DNA of 64,000 nt from Phormidesmis priestleyi ULC007. Its GTDB lineage: Bacteria > Cyanobacteriota > Cyanobacteriia > Leptolyngbyales > Leptolyngbyaceae. This document shows, piece by piece, positions 34,458 to 43,403 of the stretch. The position numbers were made by a program, and so were the translations under genes. The stretch lies in NCBI RefSeq assembly GCF_001895925.1, contig NZ_MPPI01000002.1:154095-218094 (forward strand), in the 5' to 3' direction. The number at the start of each line of letters is the position of its first letter. Positions within the stretch are counted from its first letter, which is position 1. The notes below the pieces were generated by a model that did no database searches, had not been told where the DNA came from, and worked only from the letters and a program-made list of their open reading frames with translations.

Positions 34458-34627
34458 AATTAGGGTACTTAATGTTTTTGCTAAGTCTCGAAATTGTTCC
34501 TTTTGGTCGGGTGCGACCTCTACCTGATACTAAAGTGACTCAAGCCTCCTGCTGATAAGGTTTTTGAACGATTTCACAGTAGTCTTTTTGATTATTCATT
34601 GATCAATTTTACAGGCACTCAAAACCC

Positions 34628-35191
34628 TTATGGAGCAAAAGGTAATCGGTTTTTTCCAATGTATCGGATGGAGGTCGCACCCTTTTGGTCAGGCGTAACA
34701 CTCTCTTCAAAGCTTAGAGTTGAGTAGGTTGGAAGCACCAAGGACATAAACAGAGCTACAGTTTCTTTCTGCAAATTGATAATTGTCTTCCTTGTTTTCT
34801 CGATATCATCTCCAGTTTTTCGCATATACTCTTCTTTAAACTCCTTTTTCCACCTATCAGCTAATACTAGCCCTGCTGTACTTCCAAATAGCACAGCGAC
34901 TAGGGAAGCGATCAGAGAGATAGAGCCTACAGAAGTGGTAAATTTTTCGTTAACTTTGTTTTGAATATAAAGCTCAACCTGATCTTTATTATCTTTCTTA
35001 AGCCGATCAACCTCCTCTCTAGTCGTCCGATATATTTTGTCCTCGATTGCTTTATCTTGCTGGGTTAAACTCGTAGAAGGTTGTGTTGACGATTGAGATG
35101 GATTTATTGGTTTAGGTTGAGCGACGATAGCACTTGCAGATAGAAGGCAAAAAGATAGCACCGAAGAAAGGAGTTGCAAAGAAACTTTCAT
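34628..35191 (-). CDS. Exported membrane-anchored coiled-coil protein, unknown function
   Basis: 187 residues. A signal peptide spans about 1-24 (LLSSVLSFCLLSASAIVAQ). A charged helical stretch (IEDKIYRTTREEVDRLKKD) follows, then a transmembrane helix at about 90-112 (ISLIASLVAVLFGSTAGLVL), then another charged helix (FKEEYMRKTGDDIEKTRKT). The short tail is polar. It resembles a small single-pass envelope protein with coiled-coil arms. I do not recognise a family. The gene is AT-rich like its neighbours. Confidence 0.7.
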   Translation of the reverse strand: MKVSLQLLSSVLSFCLLSASAIVAQPKPINPSQSSTQPSTSLTQQDKAIEDKIYRTTREEVDRLKKDNKDQVELYIQNKVNEKFTTSVGSISLIASLVAVLFGSTAGLVLADRWKKEFKEEYMRKTGDDIEKTRKTIINLQKETVALFMSLVLPTYSTLSFEESVTPDQKGATSIRYIGKNRLPFAP

Positions 35192-35360
35192 CTTTGATTA
35201 ATGTAAATATGGTGACTTGCTATGCTCTACACGAAGAAATTTTGATTTTCCGTATATTTTTACGATTATTTAGAGAAAAATCGATATAGACAGAATAGAT
35301 ATCGCTCCGGGTAGGTTTGGAGCCAGTTACTATAGAGCTAACTTCTAGAAGGTTGTGGCT

Positions 35361-35735
35361 ATGACTCCAAGACCCAACGAGCAAGTTAATATTGTCCGTA
35401 CCGAGCGAGGATTGACGATCTCTGGAACACGCATTACTCTGTACGACGTGATGGATTATGTGACAGAACATTATCCACCTAAATTTATTCGCACCATGCT
35501 CGACCTTACGGATGACCAAGTGAATGCTGCTTTGTCCTACATTGATGCCCACTATGCAGAGGTTGAAGCAGAATATTATCTTGTTCTCCAGCAGTCTGAA
35601 GAGCTACGGCGGTATTATGAAGAGCAAAATCGCGAACGAACTGCACGCATTGCATCAAATCCTCCTAAACCAGGAACAGAAGCAATCCGAGCAAAACTTC
35701 AGGCAGAAAGAGCGAAGCTTGAGTCGCAGGCATGA
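35361..35735 (+). CDS. DUF433 domain protein, antitoxin-like
   Basis: 124 residues. The DUF433 helix-turn-helix-like core is LTISGTRITLYDVMDYVTEH ... FDLTDDQVNAALSYID type (here MLDLTDDQVNAALSYID). A charged helical tail follows. DUF433 proteins are commonly the first gene of pairs with a PIN-like DUF5615 protein, as here: the last four bases (ATGA) overlap the next start. The likely role is DNA-binding antitoxin and autorepressor. I use the ATG at 35361 over a GTG two codons earlier. Confidence 0.85.
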   Translation: MTPRPNEQVNIVRTERGLTISGTRITLYDVMDYVTEHYPPKFIRTMLDLTDDQVNAALSYIDAHYAEVEAEYYLVLQQSEELRRYYEEQNRERTARIASNPPKPGTEAIRAKLQAERAKLESQA

Positions 35736-36127
35736 AATTTCTGGTTGATCATAATTTAAGAGGGCATTCTGTTGTCTTAGCAGGCAGTCTTACAGCGAGT
35801 GGATGGCTTGACTTAATCTCTATATGCTTCGTCTTGTTTGAAGAAGTAGGGTTAGCGATCACTAGCGATGATCGCGTTGTTTGGCAGTGCGCTCAAACTA
35901 ATGAAATGATTCTCCTGACCGCTAATCGGAGCATGAAGGGAAAAGACTCGTTAGAACAAGTGATGCGAGAAGAAAACACTTCCATATCGCTTCCTGTCGT
36001 GACGATCGGAAACATCGATCGATTACTGGTTGAACCAGATTATCGAGAGCGCTGTGTCAACCGTTTGGTTGATATCGTCGTTGACATCGAAGACTATCGG
36101 GGCGCAAGGCGAATTTTCATCCCGTGA
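35732..36127 (+). CDS. DUF5615 PIN-like protein, putative toxin
   Basis: 131 residues. It begins MKFLVDHNLRGHSV, the typical start of DUF5615 (COG4634) PIN-like proteins with the first acidic residue in VDHN. Further acidic candidates are in ITSDDRVVWQCA and the N/S motif is LLTANRSMKGKDS. PIN-fold proteins are metal-dependent ribonucleases. The ATGA overlap with the DUF433 gene supports a toxin-antitoxin pair; activity has not been shown from sequence. Confidence 0.82.
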   Translation: MKFLVDHNLRGHSVVLAGSLTASGWLDLISICFVLFEEVGLAITSDDRVVWQCAQTNEMILLTANRSMKGKDSLEQVMREENTSISLPVVTIGNIDRLLVEPDYRERCVNRLVDIVVDIEDYRGARRIFIP

Positions 36128-36187
36128 CGCAATCAATATTTGAGTTGGTGGTTAATATAGTCTTGAAGTGATAAATAATACATTGCT

Positions 36188-36934
36188 ATGAATTCATCCC
36201 CTCAGCTTCGCATTGCTACTTGGAACCTGGAACGCCCCAAACAAAACGGTTGGGTTAAAAATCAGCGTCGTCTTGATAAAATTCGTGAGATTGATGCAGA
36301 CGTGTGGGTGCTGACTGAGACGAATACGGCGATCGCGCTTCCCAGTGATTGTGAGGCTGTCACATCAGCTTCCATTTCTGGATATCACGCAGCAGGTGAA
36401 AATCTCTCAACAATTTGGTCACGCTTGAAAGTGCTGCGTTCTATTCCCACATTTGATCCAGCTTGGGCGGTTTGTGCTGAGGTAGATTCGCCACTCGGAG
36501 CCATGATTATTTATGGAACCGTGATTACTTTCGCTAATGATAAAGGAATGAGTGGAACTGCAAAGCGATGGGAAGAACATCGTCGATTCATTCAACGGCA
36601 TCATGAGGATTGGTTGCGGATTCAGAAACAGTATCCCAATCATTTAATGTGTGTTTCGGCTGATTTTAATCAGAGTCGAGATCAGTCAGGTTGGTATGAA
36701 GAGAAGCAGTCAGTTGAGATGCTGAGTGCAGCCTTACACGATCTTTCAATGGTCTGTGTGACTGAGGAAAATCTGCAACTTAAAGGATTCTCTCGATCGA
36801 CCGTTGATCATATCTGTTTGTCTGAGCGTTTAATTTCTCACCAGGTAGAAGTAGGGGCTTGGGAAGGCACAACACAAGAAGATGGAAAGATGAGTGACCA
36901 TAACGGTGTGTTCGTAGATCTACGGCGTGAGTGA
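36188..36934 (+). CDS. Endonuclease/exonuclease/phosphatase (EEP) family protein
   Basis: 248 residues. Motifs in order: RIATWNLERPK with metal-site Asn13, VWVLTETNT with the metal-binding Glu, a central VSADFNQSRD with the general-base-region Asp and Asn, STVDHICLS, and a final MSDHNGVFVDL with the catalytic His. That is a complete EEP set. Members cleave phosphodiesters in DNA, RNA or lipids; the substrate is unknown. Convergent with the Uma2 gene at 36947. Confidence 0.85.
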   Translation: MNSSPQLRIATWNLERPKQNGWVKNQRRLDKIREIDADVWVLTETNTAIALPSDCEAVTSASISGYHAAGENLSTIWSRLKVLRSIPTFDPAWAVCAEVDSPLGAMIIYGTVITFANDKGMSGTAKRWEEHRRFIQRHHEDWLRIQKQYPNHLMCVSADFNQSRDQSGWYEEKQSVEMLSAALHDLSMVCVTEENLQLKGFSRSTVDHICLSERLISHQVEVGAWEGTTQEDGKMSDHNGVFVDLRRE

Positions 36935-36946
36935 AAAGTGAAATCT

Positions 36947-37585
36947 CTATTCTTTTCCAAACTCTGATATTAACCAAGCAACAACCTGACTTTGATTGGT
37001 TTGACGAGATTGCTGCAATGCTGTTTGAAGTAAAGAGATTTGCAGCTTAGGTAATACTTTAGATTCCGTAATCCGATAGCTACCTTGGTTCTCAATTGCA
37101 AACGCCAGCACTCGAACATTTTTCACATCCAAGACCCAATATTCCTTGACCCCCAAATCTTCGTAGAGCAATCGCTTTGCACCTTGATCGTCAGCGAGAG
37201 AAGTATTTGCGACTTCGATGACCAAATCAGGAGGTGGATAGGTGTCTAAGTCGATAATAGTAGTCCCCCAAGGAATCGCTTCAGCATTGGCTCCGATGTA
37301 ATACGCAATATCGGGTTGAGCCTCCTCAAACTCTACTTTACGGAATGTGCAGTTTGTTAACCCTTGAGTTGGAATGGCTTTGAGACCGCAAAATAAGTTG
37401 ACTGTAAAACTCGCGATCGTATTGTCGGCAGCATGATCATGCCCAAGGGGAGCCATTTCAATCCTCATTCTGTGGTCATAATAATATCCTTTAGCTTTTG
37501 CATAAGCCTGATGACCAATCACTTGCAGATACTCTTCCCAAGTGGCGCTAACCCATGTGTCGGTGGAAATTTGAACCTGTTGCAT
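36947..37585 (-). CDS. Uma2 family endonuclease-like protein (DUF820)
   Basis: 212 residues from the ATG at 37585 (MQQVQISTDTWVSATWEEYLQ). The Uma2 PD-(D/E)xK fold is seen in PDIAYYIGANAEAIPWGTT, PPPDLVIEVANTSLADD and YEDLGVKEYWVLDV. This family is greatly expanded in filamentous cyanobacteria; its function is not established, but a restriction-endonuclease-like fold suggests nucleic acid cleavage. A start five codons upstream (ATG 37600) is possible. Confidence 0.9.
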   Translation of the reverse strand: MQQVQISTDTWVSATWEEYLQVIGHQAYAKAKGYYYDHRMRIEMAPLGHDHAADNTIASFTVNLFCGLKAIPTQGLTNCTFRKVEFEEAQPDIAYYIGANAEAIPWGTTIIDLDTYPPPDLVIEVANTSLADDQGAKRLLYEDLGVKEYWVLDVKNVRVLAFAIENQGSYRITESKVLPKLQISLLQTALQQSRQTNQSQVVAWLISEFGKE

Positions 37586-37752
37586 ATCTATACGCGGCAC
37601 ATCAAATGAGGATATTCACACGCTATCACACCGTTAGAGTTTGAATTCGAGATGAGCTTTAAAACACAGATCACGACTGATTTGACTGACAATCTCTCGA
37701 AGCTTCATTCTGATTGCTATTCTGAATATGGCAATTTTAGAACATCGCTCTC

Positions 37753-39084
37753 TTGACCCAAACCTCTCGCCAACTCGCATTTCTTGCCCTCCGCTTAATC
37801 AAAAAAGGCGCTTTTGCAGATGTCGCCGTTGACAAAGTGCTGCATCAGACCGAATTGAGTGCGGTCGATCGCCGCCTGCTGACCGAACTAGTCTATGGCT
37901 GTGTGAGACGACAGCGAACGCTAGATACTCTGATTGACCAGCTTGCAACCAAAAAAGATCAACCCCCAGATCTGCGAATCATTTTGCATTTGGGATTGTA
38001 TCAACTGCGCTATCTCAATCAAATCCCGGCATCGGCGGCGGTCAATACCACTGTTGAGTTAGCCAAGCAAAACGGATTTTCAGGGTTAACTGGATTTGTC
38101 AACGGATTGTTGCGGCAATATCTGCGCGCTAGTGAAGCCAGCGATCCCCTAAAACTACCTGACGATCCGATCGAGCGATTAGGCGTTTTGCACAGCTTTC
38201 CAGATTGGATTGTGCAAGTTTGGCTCGATCAGTTTGGGCTGGCAGAAACCGAAAAGCTCTGCGAGTCTATGAACCAGCCGCCTCACATTGATCTGAGGGT
38301 GAATACGCTGCGATCGTCCCTCTCTGAAGTCGAAGCCGCGATGCAGTCTGCGGGCATCCCAGTCGAGCGAGTTCCCCATCTGCCCCAGGCGTTGAGATTG
38401 CCGCAAGGCTCAGGGGCAATTCAAAATCTACCTGGCTTTCAAGAAGGCTGGTGGATCGTCCAAGACAGTAGCGCTCAACTTGTGGGCTATCTCGTCGATC
38501 CGCAACCAGGCGAAGTCATTGCAGATGCGTGTGCGGCTCCAGGCGGAAAGACTATGCACCTGGCAGAATTGATGCACGATCATGGCACGGTTTGGGCCTG
38601 CGATCGCACGCCTTCTCGCCTCAAACGATTGCAGCAAAATGTCGATCGGCTGGGTTTAAAGTCGATTCAGATTTGCATTGGAGACAGCCGCGACTTGCCG
38701 CAGTTGGTTGGACAGTGCGATCGTGTTCTCATTGATGCGCCTTGCTCTGGCTTAGGCACTCTCAATCGCCACGCTGATGCTCGTTGGCGACAAAATCCCG
38801 AAACCGTTCAAGAACTCTCTCAGCTTCAGAGAGAAATTCTCAATCACACGGCATCTTGGGTCAAGCCAAAGGGCAGTTTAGTTTATGCAACCTGTACGCT
38901 TCATCCTGTTGAAAATGAGTCAGTGATTCAAAACTTTTTGAGTCAGCATTCTGATTGGAGGATTGAGCGCCCAGAGTCTGATGCAACGATCGCGCCATTT
39001 TTGCAACCTGAAGGTTGGGCGAAAGTATTGCCCCATCAGCAAGTCATGGATGGATTTTTTATGATAAGACTAAAGCGGGTGTAA
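37753..39084 (+). CDS. rsmB: 16S rRNA (cytosine-C5)-methyltransferase RsmB (Sun)
   Basis: 443 residues from a TTG at 37753; no in-frame ATG fits the conserved start TSRQLAFLALRLIKKGAFAD. The N-terminal NusB-like domain occupies about 1-140. The methyltransferase domain has the SAM motif DACAAPGGKT, DAPCSGLGTLNRHAD with the release cysteine, and YATCTLHPVENE with the catalytic cysteine. It methylates C967 of 16S rRNA. The next gene starts 22 bases downstream. Confidence 0.94.
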   Translation: MTQTSRQLAFLALRLIKKGAFADVAVDKVLHQTELSAVDRRLLTELVYGCVRRQRTLDTLIDQLATKKDQPPDLRIILHLGLYQLRYLNQIPASAAVNTTVELAKQNGFSGLTGFVNGLLRQYLRASEASDPLKLPDDPIERLGVLHSFPDWIVQVWLDQFGLAETEKLCESMNQPPHIDLRVNTLRSSLSEVEAAMQSAGIPVERVPHLPQALRLPQGSGAIQNLPGFQEGWWIVQDSSAQLVGYLVDPQPGEVIADACAAPGGKTMHLAELMHDHGTVWACDRTPSRLKRLQQNVDRLGLKSIQICIGDSRDLPQLVGQCDRVLIDAPCSGLGTLNRHADARWRQNPETVQELSQLQREILNHTASWVKPKGSLVYATCTLHPVENESVIQNFLSQHSDWRIERPESDATIAPFLQPEGWAKVLPHQQVMDGFFMIRLKRV

Positions 39085-39106
39085 GACCGGGAGAAATGAT
39101 AAACCG

Positions 39107-39520
39107 ATGGCAACTGATATTAAAACGCTGATCAAAATTTTAGTTGGGGTCGCTTGGCTCGACGGCAAAATCCAGCCCGAAGAGCGGCAATATCTGCATC
39201 AGATTACCCAAGAGAAAGGCATGGCAAACGATCGCGAAATTCAGCCACTTTTGCACGAACTCCGAGCAGTGAAGCCAGAAGAATGCTATCAATGGCTGCG
39301 AGATTATCTGGGTGAGCGTCCCACCTCTGAAACCTGTCAAAACCTAATCGAGTCGATTAGCGCTCTAATCTACAGCGATGGGACGGTAGCGATCGAGGAA
39401 GCCAAACTGCTCTCAAGATTGCAGCTAATCGACACAGGCAATGATACCCCAGAGCGTTTCTATAACAAAGTTTTGTCTGCGCTCCGCAAAGTTTATCAGC
39501 GTTGGCTGACTGAACTGTAA
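39107..39520 (+). CDS. TerB-like (tellurite-resistance/DjlA fold) protein
   Basis: 137 residues, all helical. ILVGVAWLDGKIQPEERQYLH and ISALIYSDGTVAIEEAKLL are the two acidic helix pairs typical of the TerB/DjlA metal-binding fold. Such proteins are often stress-linked or act as membrane-associated adaptors; no specific role is visible. Probably co-transcribed with rsmB. Confidence 0.75.
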   Translation: MATDIKTLIKILVGVAWLDGKIQPEERQYLHQITQEKGMANDREIQPLLHELRAVKPEECYQWLRDYLGERPTSETCQNLIESISALIYSDGTVAIEEAKLLSRLQLIDTGNDTPERFYNKVLSALRKVYQRWLTEL

Positions 39521-39534
39521 AAACTCAGATCGGT

Positions 39535-39738
39535 TTACAGACCCGGAGTTTCTTCTTTTTTGACTTCTGGCACCACGTCAGGGCGCTCTTTATCTTCCCA
39601 ACCCACTGGGCGCTTAGAGTTATACCAGGCAAGCGACCCAAAGGTAACGGCGGCAATGAATCCCACTACATAAACTACAGTGGCAGACACCGGAAAGTTC
39701 ATGCCGCCGTAATTAGACACATCCATAAGAATACTCAT
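39535..39738 (-). CDS. Small single-helix membrane protein, Psb35-like
   Basis: 67 residues from the ATG at 39738, which has GAGGAA eight bases upstream. One transmembrane helix (ATVVYVVGFIAAVTFGSLAW) is followed by YNSKRPVGWEDKERPD and an acidic/lysine tail. The FIAAV...AWYNSKRPxGWE motif is what I remember for the photosystem II assembly factor Psb35 (Ssl2148), which stabilises the CP47 module. Identification is from memory, so I leave the symbol blank. Confidence 0.6.
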   Translation of the reverse strand: MSILMDVSNYGGMNFPVSATVVYVVGFIAAVTFGSLAWYNSKRPVGWEDKERPDVVPEVKKEETPGL

Positions 39739-39831
39739 TTGCACAATTCCTCAAATATTTTACTAGGGTCAGGATATTAGAGTGAGTTTATCAATACATC
39801 CACCACAGGTTTGATTCGCTCAGTTTATCTT

Positions 39832-42207
39832 CTAGTTCCCTGGTGGGGGTAGTGGGTCTGAAGAAGCAGGAGCCGGATCTAACGGAGCTTCTCGTCGAGG
39901 AGGTGGCTCTGGTAGGGGAGCCGCTGACTCTGGAGGAGGCTCTTCTTGACGAGGGGCTGGCTCTGGTGCCGTCTCAGCCGGGGGTGGATCGGCAGGCACA
40001 GATTCATACGATCGCTCAGATCTTGGCTCTGAATAACTGCTTTCGGGGGCATCACCGCTTTGACTTTGAGACTCATCCGGGTCAGCAGATCCGCCTAGCG
40101 ATCGTGTGCGATTGGGTTTGACGGGTTCAGCTTTGAGGCTACCCTTGCGATCGTCCAAATTTGCAGGAATCTCTGGAAACTTCTGAATCGGCATCCCCTC
40201 GACGGAGGCTTTCATAAATTGGTGCCAAGCATAGGCGGCGGTGCCACTGCTGCCCCAAGTCGGGCTATTGTCATCGTTGCCCAACCACACCCCTGCCACC
40301 AGTTGAGGAATATAGCCAATAAACCAGAGATCTCGCGCTTTCTCAGAAGTGCCTGTTTTGCCTGCGACTGGTCGATCGATTTGAGCGGGTCGCCCTGTGC
40401 CATCAGAAACAACGTTTCGCAGCATCCAGGTCATAATTGCGGCAGTTTCGGCATCAAGGACTTGTTTTCTTTTAACGTCAGCTTGATAAAGCACTTTGCC
40501 CTTGCTGTTGATGATGCGACGAATGCCGTGAGGCTCGATCGCTTTCCCCTGAGCCGCCAAGGTGCCATAAGAACTGACCAACTCTAGCAGGTTAACTTCA
40601 TAAGCACCCAAAGCCATCGAGTAAGTAGGATTCAGCTTTGAATGAATTCCCATACTCTCGGCAGTTTTAATTACGGGGTTGAAGCCGACATCAATCAGAG
40701 TTTTAACTGCAATCACATTCACCGATGCCGTCAACGCATTGCGGATGTTCATCCAGCCTTTGTATTTGTTGCTGTAATTTTTGGGCTGGTAGCCGTCTAC
40801 CACAAATCGTTCGTCTAAGTAGGAACGATAGGGAGAAAACCCAGCCGCGATCGCCGTTGTGTAGACAAATGACTTAAAAGTCGAACCGGGCTGTCGCTGG
40901 GCTTGAGTGGCTCGGTTAAACTGACTTTCTTTATAAAAGTCGTAGCCGCCAACCATCGCTCGAACTTCACCACTGCGGGGATCGATCGCCACCATTGCCG
41001 CTTGTTTAAAGTTTTCAGCAGAACCCTCTACTTCAATGGCATCTTTGATCGCTTTGTCTGCCGCTTTTTGAAACTTCGGACTGAGTGTCGTTTCTACCGT
41101 GATTCCGCCTGCTTCGAGTGCCGCTTTTGAGATATATTTCGGCAACTGCTGCTGCACATAATAGGTGAAGTAAGGCGAATCACTTTCTATTTTCTTGGGC
41201 GAACTCGGCTTAATTTTCAGGTCTTCAGCTTTTGCAGTTTCAGCTTCCGCAGGCGTGATATAGCCTGCCTCAACCATTTTATCAAGTACCACATTGCGAC
41301 GCTCACGAGCCTTTTCTAAGCTGACTATGGGCGAATAGAGGCTCGGCGCGGGAGGAAGTCCGGCGATCGTAGCAGACTCTGAGAGCGTCAATTGATTGAC
41401 CGACTTGCTGAAATAAATCCAAGCCGCGTCGCCGACCCCATAGGCGTTAGAACCCAGATAAACCAGATTGAGATAGCGTTCTAGAAGCTGTTGCTTATCA
41501 ACTTCTCGCTCTAGTTTTTGGGCGAGTAGAGCCTCTTTGACTTTGCGTCCGATGCTGCGATCTTGGTTAAGAAACACCACGCGAGCCAACTGCTGCGTGA
41601 TCGTGCTGCCGCCTTCGACCAAACTGCCGGAGGTCAGGTTACGCCCGATCGCTCGCACGATCGCCTGATAGTCAACGCCTGTGTGTTCATAAAATCGGCG
41701 ATCTTCTGAGGCAATAAACGCATTGATTAAAGGCTTAGGAATTTGGCTGATCGTCAGCTTTTCGCGGGTTGCCGGCCCTAGCTGGTGCAAAACGGTGCCA
41801 TCTGAAGCTTTGATCGTGAGGGTGCCGGGGCGCGAAAACACAGCCAAATCAGCAGGGTTGGGCAGACTACGATCGATCTGCCAGGTGGCAATTTTAAAAA
41901 CTCCAAAGCCTCCTACCAAAATCCCTAGCCAAAGAAGTCGCCGACGTACGATAGGATTCTTGAGCGGAGGAGGCAGCTTTTGCTCAAATTCATTTAGCTT
42001 TCCGCCCGCTTTGTCGAAGCGTGCCTGCCACCCTGGTAGCCGAAGATTATTTAGCAACCTTGTAAATCTGCGGTTTTTTCGGGCGCGTCGATCGCGTCGT
42101 GCGATTTGCCGATTTTGATCATTTTGTCCATCAGTCATGGCTTCCAGCCTGGTTGCTTGGGAGTTATGGGTAGATCTGCCTGTAGAGTTTGAGTCATCCT
42201 TTGTCAT
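39832..42207 (-). CDS. Class A penicillin-binding protein (PBP1A-type)
   Basis: 791 residues. A basic cytoplasmic tail is followed by a membrane anchor at about 91-108. The GT51 glycosyltransferase has catalytic Glu168 in ASEDRRFYEHTGVD and EGGSTITQQLARV. The transpeptidase has Ser442-TF-Lys445 (PGSTFKS), Ser495-Val-Asn497, and KTG at 617-619. All catalytic residues are present. The last 110 residues are Pro/Glu/Ser rich and probably span the thick cyanobacterial wall. It polymerises and cross-links peptidoglycan. An internal ATG at residue 24 is an alternative start. Confidence 0.94.
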   Translation of the reverse strand: MTKDDSNSTGRSTHNSQATRLEAMTDGQNDQNRQIARRDRRARKNRRFTRLLNNLRLPGWQARFDKAGGKLNEFEQKLPPPLKNPIVRRRLLWLGILVGGFGVFKIATWQIDRSLPNPADLAVFSRPGTLTIKASDGTVLHQLGPATREKLTISQIPKPLINAFIASEDRRFYEHTGVDYQAIVRAIGRNLTSGSLVEGGSTITQQLARVVFLNQDRSIGRKVKEALLAQKLEREVDKQQLLERYLNLVYLGSNAYGVGDAAWIYFSKSVNQLTLSESATIAGLPPAPSLYSPIVSLEKARERRNVVLDKMVEAGYITPAEAETAKAEDLKIKPSSPKKIESDSPYFTYYVQQQLPKYISKAALEAGGITVETTLSPKFQKAADKAIKDAIEVEGSAENFKQAAMVAIDPRSGEVRAMVGGYDFYKESQFNRATQAQRQPGSTFKSFVYTTAIAAGFSPYRSYLDERFVVDGYQPKNYSNKYKGWMNIRNALTASVNVIAVKTLIDVGFNPVIKTAESMGIHSKLNPTYSMALGAYEVNLLELVSSYGTLAAQGKAIEPHGIRRIINSKGKVLYQADVKRKQVLDAETAAIMTWMLRNVVSDGTGRPAQIDRPVAGKTGTSEKARDLWFIGYIPQLVAGVWLGNDDNSPTWGSSGTAAYAWHQFMKASVEGMPIQKFPEIPANLDDRKGSLKAEPVKPNRTRSLGGSADPDESQSQSGDAPESSYSEPRSERSYESVPADPPPAETAPEPAPRQEEPPPESAAPLPEPPPRREAPLDPAPASSDPLPPPGN

Positions 42208-42359
42208 GATCTGCGACTCATCTCACCAAGTTTTTTGGATCAAAATATTGGGATCGCAATTCTGAGACTCAGATTGACCGAAAGCGCTCAGATAGTCAAC
42301 CGTATGCATCAAAATGTGATGACTTCTGCCTGGTGACCTAGAGCCTATGTTAAAGCGGC

Positions 42360-43382
42360 TTAAATTGCAGCATGACCAAATGCTAAGGCAGCCACTAACA
42401 TTCCTAGCACCAAAAAGGGTTGAGCGCTTGCCTGATATTTCACATCGTTTTTGAGCGGATCGCGCAGGAAATACATATCCTGAAAAGTAATTTGCGGAAT
42501 TATCAGCAGAATTAGAATGACCGCGTACAAGTTTTGATGAATGCTGATCAAATAAGCAGCAATTCCGGCTTGAAACAGGTCGATCATCAAAACGCAAATC
42601 CAGGCAGCGTTAGTGACTCCAAACATCACAGGGAGCGATTTGAGTCCGAGTTGACGATCGCCCTCCACACTCTTGAAGTCATTAATAATCGCAATTCCTA
42701 ACCCAGAAAAGCTATAGAAGAGAGTCAGCAGCACGATCGTGCTATCCAACTCGCCAAACAAAGCGTGACCCGTCCACCAAGGGATTGCAATATAGCTAGC
42801 ACCGAGCGCAAAACTGCCCATCCAGCCATTTTGCTTGAGCTTGAGCGGCGGCGCAGAATAGATGTAAGACAAAAAAGAACCGCCGATCGCCAACGCTGTA
42901 ATGGTCGGAAATTCGTGCCCCGCCCATTGATCAAGCGCATAAGCAACGCCGATCCCCGCCAGCAGCAGCACCCAAATCTGAATTACAACTTGAGGCAAAG
43001 AAATTGCACCAGAGGGAATCGGGCGATAGGGTTCGTTGATGGCATCAATGTCACGATCGTAATAATCATTGAGAATCTGCGTGTAGCCCGTTAATAAAGG
43101 CCCTGCTAACAGCATGCAAGCGGCTGAAATCAGCACATTTTCTAAAGTCCAGGTATAGTTGCCCGATGAGGCTGCACCGCAGATAATTCCCCACATGAGC
43201 GGAATCCAGGTGATCGGCTTCATCAACTGCAATCGGATCTTCGTCATCGAAGCCCCTTTTACATCGGCTCCTTTCATGCCGAGGAGTTGACGAGTTTTTG
43301 CGCTGCGGTCATCCGCTACAACTCCCGGCAAAGAGTCCGGGGAACTAGAAGTCACTTCAATCTCAGGGGATGAGTCAGACAT
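42360..43382 (-). CDS. chlG: Chlorophyll synthase (geranylgeranyl/phytyl transferase)
   Basis: 340 residues with about nine membrane helices, a UbiA-family prenyltransferase. The first Asp-rich motif is NDYYDRDIDAINEPYRPIP; the second is INDFKSVEGDRQLGLKSLP. KPITWIPLMWGIICGAASSG is the usual start of the core. It esterifies chlorophyllide with phytyl or geranylgeranyl pyrophosphate in the thylakoid or plasma membrane. The 45-residue N-terminal tail is typical. It lies 21 bases after the Get3-like ATPase gene on the same strand, so they are co-transcribed. Confidence 0.96.
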   Translation of the reverse strand: MSDSSPEIEVTSSSPDSLPGVVADDRSAKTRQLLGMKGADVKGASMTKIRLQLMKPITWIPLMWGIICGAASSGNYTWTLENVLISAACMLLAGPLLTGYTQILNDYYDRDIDAINEPYRPIPSGAISLPQVVIQIWVLLLAGIGVAYALDQWAGHEFPTITALAIGGSFLSYIYSAPPLKLKQNGWMGSFALGASYIAIPWWTGHALFGELDSTIVLLTLFYSFSGLGIAIINDFKSVEGDRQLGLKSLPVMFGVTNAAWICVLMIDLFQAGIAAYLISIHQNLYAVILILLIIPQITFQDMYFLRDPLKNDVKYQASAQPFLVLGMLVAALAFGHAAI

Positions 43383-43403
43383 AACGAAAGATTGTGAAGA
43401 GGT

